Shown here in pieces: positions 34,733-38,882 of a DNA stretch of 38,882 nucleotides (its first letter is position 1; the number at the start of each line of letters is the position of its first letter). Both the position numbers and the translations under genes were made by a program. The DNA comes from an uncultured Cytophagales bacterium (GTDB lineage Bacteria > Bacteroidota > Bacteroidia > Cytophagales > Thermonemataceae). The stretch is taken from positions 1 through 38,882 of the forward strand of contig CALLAC010000038.1 of the NCBI GenBank assembly GCA_938002655.1, read 5' to 3'. Under the pieces are notes generated by a model, which saw only the letters and a list, made by a program, of their open reading frames with translations, was not told the DNA's origin and made no database searches.

Positions 34733-35437
34733 ATGAAAAAACACATTCCCAATCTGCTTACATTGGGCAATGCTTTTTGTGGTTGTGTAGGGCTGGTTTG
34801 GGTAGAAAAAGATATATTGCTCTCTTCGGCTTTGGTATTTACGGCAATGCTATTTGATTTTGCCGATGGTTTTGTTGCTCGCTTGCTAAATGTAAAATCT
34901 GAAATAGGAAAGCAGTTAGATTCGCTTGCCGATGTTATTACTTTTGGTGTTTTACCGGCTATGCTTGCTCGTCAGTTGCTTTTACGGTACAATCATTTTG
35001 AAGCAAATGATTGGATAAGCTATCTACCGATGCTAATTGCTTTATTTTCTGTATTCAGACTTGCCAAGTTTAATGTAGATACCCGCCAAACCGACCGATT
35101 TATCGGAGTGCCTACCCCTGCCAATGCGATGCTTTGGGCTTCTTTTCCATTTATTTTACACTTTCAACCCGAAATTTGGGGTTTTCAGACGCAGATTTTT
35201 GCCCATTCCGTTTTTTTGCTCATTCTCGTTGTGCTTATGAGTATGCTTTTGGTGGCAGAGATTCCCCTTTTAGCACTAAAATTTAAGCACTTTCACCTAC
35301 AAGGAAATCAGGTACGTTATACTTTTTTGGGCATTTCGGTATTTTTACTGGCTTTTTTAAAGTTTGTGGCAGTTCCTTTCATTATTTTTTGCTACATTCT
35401 CTTATCTTTTTTTGAAAATGCCTCTGCAAAAAACTAA
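34733..35437 (+). CDS. pssA: CDP-diacylglycerol-serine O-phosphatidyltransferase
   Basis: PssA makes phosphatidylserine, the precursor of phosphatidylethanolamine, in the inner membrane. The CDP-alcohol phosphotransferase motif D-G-x2-A-R-x8-G-x3-D-x3-D is complete at 45-67 (D45, G46, A49, R50, G59, D63, D67). The start NLLTLGNAFCGCVG is typical of PssA rather than PgsA, and several membrane segments follow up to residue 230. The 234 residues match the short class II enzymes. The histidine kinase gene follows 23 bp later on the same strand. Confidence 0.92.
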   Translation: MKKHIPNLLTLGNAFCGCVGLVWVEKDILLSSALVFTAMLFDFADGFVARLLNVKSEIGKQLDSLADVITFGVLPAMLARQLLLRYNHFEANDWISYLPMLIALFSVFRLAKFNVDTRQTDRFIGVPTPANAMLWASFPFILHFQPEIWGFQTQIFAHSVFLLILVVLMSMLLVAEIPLLALKFKHFHLQGNQVRYTFLGISVFLLAFLKFVAVPFIIFCYILLSFFENASAKN

Positions 35438-35460
35438 ATTTGGGTTTTTATCAGTGATGT

Positions 35461-36765
35461 ATGCTTGTTTGGGTAGTTGCAAGGCAGTTCTTGGGAGTAG
35501 CGTTAGCTTCTTTCACTCTGTTTGGATTGATGCTAGCGTTACAAAATCGGTATTGGATTACGGCTTGCGTACTTTTTTTGATGCTATCAGCAATTTTCTT
35601 TTGGCTATTCAAGCAGTTGAGAAAAATAGCTTATAGTTTTTATCACACGTTTATCAGTTGGGAAATGGGTGATTGGGGTCAAACACCAACCTTTCAAAAA
35701 TTCTTGCCCGTAAGTTTGCAAAAAAGCTTTTTCAAAGCCATAGAGCAAATTCGCAAAGAACGCCTAGAAAAGCAATCGCAAGAGTTGTATCTGCGTTCGG
35801 TAGTTCAGCATATACCCATAGGGCTTTTTTCTTTTGACCATACAGGTAGAATAGATTTTTGCAACGCGGCTGTCATGCAAATTTTACGCTGTTTGCCTTT
35901 CAAGCATCTCAGCGAGTTGCCTGCTATTTACGAGCCACTCAAAAGTGCTCTCCAAAATAATCAAAAAAGGCAAATAGTTCGTTTGCTCGTAGATGACGAA
36001 GTCTTGGAACTTATCCTGACGCTTTCACAAGTACAAATCTTGGGCAAAAACTACACGATAGTTTCTTTGCAAGACTTTCAGGCCGAACTAGAAGAGAAAG
36101 AAATGGAGGCTTGGCAAAATCTGACACGCATTCTTACACACGAAATTCTTAATTCTGTTACACCTATCAATTCGCTTGCGGCAACGGCACTAGAAACCTT
36201 ACAAGAAGCCGCCCACGATACAAGCGAAATAGAGCAGGCATTGCAAATTATCCAAAAACGCTCTCAAAATCTTACCCAATTTGTGCAAGAATTTCGGGCT
36301 TTTACCAAGTTGCCTACACCTTCGCCACAGAAAATTTTACTGGCAGAGCTTTTTGCCAATTTGCATAAACTCATTGAAAATGACCTCAAAAGTAGAAACA
36401 TACGGTTTCGCTCTATTATTTTTCCTGAAAATCTTACATTATATGCCGATTTGATGATGACCGAACAAGTGCTTATCAATTTGCTTAAAAATGCTATCCA
36501 AGCAGTAGCCAACGTTGAAAACCCCGAAATACAACTTATTGCCCAACAAGATACATTCGGAAAAGTAGTTATCAGAATAGAAGATAATGGTGTGGGCATA
36601 AGCGAAGAAGCAAAAAAAAGTATCTTTGTACCCTTTTTTACCACCAAAAAAACAGGTTCGGGCATTGGTCTCAGCCTTTCAAAGCAAATGATGAGAGTAC
36701 AAGGAGGAACTATCTCGGTACATTCGATTTTGGGCAAAGGTAGCACCTTCACATTACGATTTTGA
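35461..36765 (+). CDS. NtrY/NtrB-like sensor histidine kinase
   Basis: This 434-residue kinase has two N-terminal membrane segments (about 1-24 and 30-52) with almost no periplasmic loop, a PAS-like region (about 110-215, LYLRSVVQHIPIGLFSFD), a dimerisation domain with the phospho-accepting H227 in ILTHEILNSVTPI, and an ATPase domain with the N-box LLKNAIQA, G1-box IEDNGVGIS, F-box PFFTTK and G2-box GSGIGLSLSKQ. The HEILNS form is that of NtrB/NtrY-like kinases, which pair with sigma-54 type regulators. No response regulator gene is adjacent, so it is an orphan here. Since it senses without an extracellular domain, the signal is probably cytoplasmic or in the membrane. Confidence 0.9.
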   Translation: MLVWVVARQFLGVALASFTLFGLMLALQNRYWITACVLFLMLSAIFFWLFKQLRKIAYSFYHTFISWEMGDWGQTPTFQKFLPVSLQKSFFKAIEQIRKERLEKQSQELYLRSVVQHIPIGLFSFDHTGRIDFCNAAVMQILRCLPFKHLSELPAIYEPLKSALQNNQKRQIVRLLVDDEVLELILTLSQVQILGKNYTIVSLQDFQAELEEKEMEAWQNLTRILTHEILNSVTPINSLAATALETLQEAAHDTSEIEQALQIIQKRSQNLTQFVQEFRAFTKLPTPSPQKILLAELFANLHKLIENDLKSRNIRFRSIIFPENLTLYADLMMTEQVLINLLKNAIQAVANVENPEIQLIAQQDTFGKVVIRIEDNGVGISEEAKKSIFVPFFTTKKTGSGIGLSLSKQMMRVQGGTISVHSILGKGSTFTLRF

Positions 36766-36769
36766 GCTT

Positions 36770-38362
36770 ATGAAAAAAACATTACAACTTTCTGTAAATC
36801 CTGAAATTGCCTTCGACGAGAACAATCTGCGAAGTTTTTTGCAAAAAGAATATCAGATCGAAGAAAACGCTTTTATTCGTTTAGAAAGACGCTCCATAGA
36901 TGCTCGTAACAAGCAAATCAAAGTAAATCTGAAAATTTCGGTCTATGAAAATGAACAGCCAGAAAAATGGATTTCTTTTGAAAAAAATTACCCCGATGTA
37001 AGTCAAAAATCTTCTGCAATTGTTGTAGGAGCAGGACCCGCAGGAATGTTTGCGGCTTTGCGTCTGATAGAATTGGGCATAAAACCAATTGTGATAGAGC
37101 GAGGCAAAGATGTACAAAGTCGCAGGCGAGATTTAGCGGCTATCAACAAAGAGCACATCGTTAATCCTGACAGCAATTATTGTTTTGGTGAAGGTGGGGC
37201 AGGTACTTATTCCGATGGCAAACTTTATACGCGTTCTACGAAAAGGGGAAATATTCGCCGAATATTGGAAATTCTGGTGGCTCACGGAGCTTCTGAAAAT
37301 ATCCTCATAGAGGCTCATCCGCACATTGGCACCAACAAATTACCTAAAATCGTTGCCACTTTGCGAGAAAGTATTTTAGAAGCAGGCGGTGAAATGCACT
37401 TTCAAACGAAAGTAGTGGATTTTATCCTGAAAAATGGTGAAATGCGGGGGGTAATTACTCAAAACCAAGCAGGTAAAACACAAGAATTTACAGGTTTAGG
37501 TGTGATTTTAGCCACAGGACACTCGGCAAGAGATATTTTTGAGCTATTACAGGCAAAAAATATGCTCATTCAGCCCAAGCCTTTTGCTCTTGGAGTACGC
37601 ATAGAACATCCTCAAACTCTTATCGACCAAATTCAGTATCATTGTGAAGTTCGCAACAAATATTTACCTGCTTCTGCATATAGTTTGGCAAAGCAAATTT
37701 ACTATCAAGGCATGCAAAAGGCTGTTTTTTCCTTTTGTATGTGTCCGGGCGGTTTTATTGTGCCCTCAGCTACGGCTCAAGGCGAGGTGGTTGTCAATGG
37801 CATGTCGCCTTCACGCCGAGATGGCAAATTTGCTAATTCTGGAATTGTAGTAAGTGTAGATGAAACAGACTGGAAGGATTTTTGCAAATTTGGCAATTTG
37901 GCCGCACTATATTTTCAGAAAAGTATTGAGCAAAATGCTTGCTTACTTGCAGGTAATACACAAACTGCCCCTGCTCAAAGAATGATGGATTTTGTCCAAA
38001 AAAAGGTATCGGCTACACTTTTGCCCACTTCCTATCAACCGGGTTTGGCTTCTGTGGAAATGCGAGAAGTACTGCCCCGAACTCTTGCTTTTGTTTTACA
38101 AGAAGGTTTGAAGGCTTTCGGCAAAAAAATGAAAGGCTATTTGACGAACGAGGCCCAAATCGTGGGCGTTGAAAGTCGCACTTCTTCCCCTGTAAGTATT
38201 CCTCGCTATAAAGAAACATGCGAACATTTGCAAATCAAACGATTTTTCCCTTGCGGCGAAGGAGCGGGTTATGCAGGGGGTATTGTATCAGCGGCAATGG
38301 ACGGAGAGCGTTGTGCAGAGGCTTTGGCAAAATTGTATCTAACAGAAAAAACCAAAAACTAA
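36770..38362 (+). CDS. FAD-dependent dehydrogenase (COG2509 family)
   Basis: The 530-residue protein has a short N-terminal alpha/beta domain (1-80), the FAD-binding GAGPAGMFAA motif (87-96) with VIERG about 20 residues later, and the family signature NYCFGEGGAGTYSDGKLYTR (about 137-156). A second typical segment is FSFCMCPGGFIVPSATAQGEVVVNG, about 322-346, and the C-terminal FPCGEGAGYAGGIVSAAMDGERCAEAL closes the FAD site. This is the COG2509 group of uncharacterised FAD-dependent dehydrogenases. The substrate is unknown. It begins 4 bp after the histidine kinase stop and is probably cotranscribed with it and pssA. Confidence 0.9.
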   Translation: MKKTLQLSVNPEIAFDENNLRSFLQKEYQIEENAFIRLERRSIDARNKQIKVNLKISVYENEQPEKWISFEKNYPDVSQKSSAIVVGAGPAGMFAALRLIELGIKPIVIERGKDVQSRRRDLAAINKEHIVNPDSNYCFGEGGAGTYSDGKLYTRSTKRGNIRRILEILVAHGASENILIEAHPHIGTNKLPKIVATLRESILEAGGEMHFQTKVVDFILKNGEMRGVITQNQAGKTQEFTGLGVILATGHSARDIFELLQAKNMLIQPKPFALGVRIEHPQTLIDQIQYHCEVRNKYLPASAYSLAKQIYYQGMQKAVFSFCMCPGGFIVPSATAQGEVVVNGMSPSRRDGKFANSGIVVSVDETDWKDFCKFGNLAALYFQKSIEQNACLLAGNTQTAPAQRMMDFVQKKVSATLLPTSYQPGLASVEMREVLPRTLAFVLQEGLKAFGKKMKGYLTNEAQIVGVESRTSSPVSIPRYKETCEHLQIKRFFPCGEGAGYAGGIVSAAMDGERCAEALAKLYLTEKTKN

Positions 38363-38371
38363 TCATTTACA

Positions 38372-38692
38372 ATGAAACTACTTTGGATTACCGAGAATCA
38401 CCCCCCCTATGCGAGGTGATGTGGCTTAATCTTGCGATATAATTGCGTTCAATCTGTGAAAAAAATGCAGAAATTACCTTCTACATCTCAATCCTCATGT
38501 TCTTTCTCCCAAAGCGAGCGTTTTGCAGTGTGGAAATGACATTCTTTTCCCTGTCGATGAAGATTTGACACATACATACTGAAAATGCTCTTTTACAAAA
38601 AATTGGTAAAAAAATTTGGTACAGAGCCAATACACCGAAAACCAATAAGCAGACAATTATCTCAATTTTTTCAAAATATAAACACTTGCTAA
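38372..38692 (+). pseudogene. Remnant of a glycosyltransferase (family 4-like), split over three frames and truncated
   Basis: The ATG at 38372 opens MKLLWITENHPP, the usual N-terminus of GT4-type glycosyltransferases, and the frame breaks right after a run of eight C. The protein can be followed in other frames: SCDIIAFNL near 38431, NYLLHLNPHVLSPKAS to GNDILFPVDEDLTHT (about 38472-38580), and in a third frame LKMLFYKKLVKKFGTEPIH (about 38580-38634). In order, these pieces match the first third of a glycosyltransferase of the kind that starts MKILWITENyPP and continues with SCDRI. Two further stop codons lie inside. Everything after about residue 95 is gone. No intact relative is in the window. 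Confidence 0.6.
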
Positions 38693-38734
38693 TCAACATA
38701 TTGAAAAATTTTTGAAAATATTTTCTCAAAAAAA

Positions 38735-38767
38735 TTTGGAGTGAGTTATTTGAATGCATTATCTTTG
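38735..38767 (+). promoter_or_regulatory. Bacteroidota-type promoter for a gene beyond the window
   Basis: TTTG (38735-38738), a 21-base spacer and TATCTTTG (38760-38767) match TTTG-N~20-TAnnTTTG well, and an AT-rich stretch resembling an UP element precedes it. The 115 bases after it show no start codon with a convincing frame. They look like the leader of a gene that begins outside the window, perhaps an RNA or ribosomal gene. Confidence 0.55.
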
Positions 38768-38882
38768 CAGTCCCAAAATCAATCAGGCGGATTGAATAAG
38801 CAAAAAATAGAATACAGCTTTGTTAGAGTGTTTTGGGGCAAAGAGCTCTCATTGTCTTAAAACTTTTAGTCTCCAAACCTCA

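Noticed and set aside
38481-38759. 92-codon open frame on the minus strand
   Set aside because: It has no recognisable domain, runs across the glycosyltransferase remnant read on the other strand, and starts within the promoter region at the right edge.

Overview
The window is AT-rich, gene-dense chromosomal DNA from a member of the Bacteroidota, most likely a cytophagal (Cytophagales-like) bacterium. The evidence is a TonB-dependent receptor with an N-terminal carboxypeptidase-regulatory-like domain, a secreted protein with a gliding-motility/type IX secretion C-terminal domain, the GlgA-like/DUF4270/glmS gene trio, and several promoters of the Bacteroidota form TTTG-N~20-TAnnTTTG. No rRNA or tRNA gene was recognised.

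Layout. 1-130: tail of a probable transposase. 205-4647: gltB, glutamate synthase large subunit, without gltD beside it. 4648-5030: gene-free DNA holding a ~100-bp inverted-repeat element flanked by TA. 5031-6549: ECF sigma factor, a membrane protein likely to be its anti-sigma factor, and a small exported protein, all joined by 4-bp overlaps. 6582-10123: housekeeping genes (Nudix CoA pyrophosphatase, a tyrosine-less SDR, MazG-like hydrolase, mtaB, dut). 10263-13457: LuxR-type response regulator and TonB-dependent receptor. 13459-16240: perfect palindrome, TPR protein, two operator-like dyads with a possible short RNA, YtxH protein and NAD-type isocitrate dehydrogenase. 16252-21263: decayed TlpA-like gene, aminotransferase, SGNH hydrolase, type IX cargo protein, and a frameshifted Rpn/PDDEXK gene. 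21256-26183: ABC ATPase, short GlgA-like protein, DUF4270 lipoprotein and glmS.

26283-32738 (minus strand) is the accessory island: a type III-A CRISPR effector operon, transcribed cas10/csm1, csm2, csm3, csm4, csm5, then a Card1/Can2-like CARF-nuclease and csx20. Cas10 is only 471 aa. It keeps the GGDD cyclase site but has no HD nuclease domain and no cysteine zinc ribbon. Csm3 keeps its probable RNA-slicing Asp. There is no cas6, cas1, cas2 or CRISPR array in the window. The likely logic is: target RNA is bound and cut by the Csm complex, Cas10 makes cyclic oligoadenylate, the CARF-nuclease degrades nucleic acid, and Csx20, a predicted ring nuclease, removes the signal. The last two genes overlap by 4 bp.

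32814-38362: after a hairpin, acyl-CoA dehydrogenase (minus), then pssA, an NtrY/NtrB-like histidine kinase and a COG2509 FAD-dependent dehydrogenase (plus). 38372-38692 is a previously hidden glycosyltransferase remnant split over three frames. The right edge holds a strong promoter for a gene outside the window.
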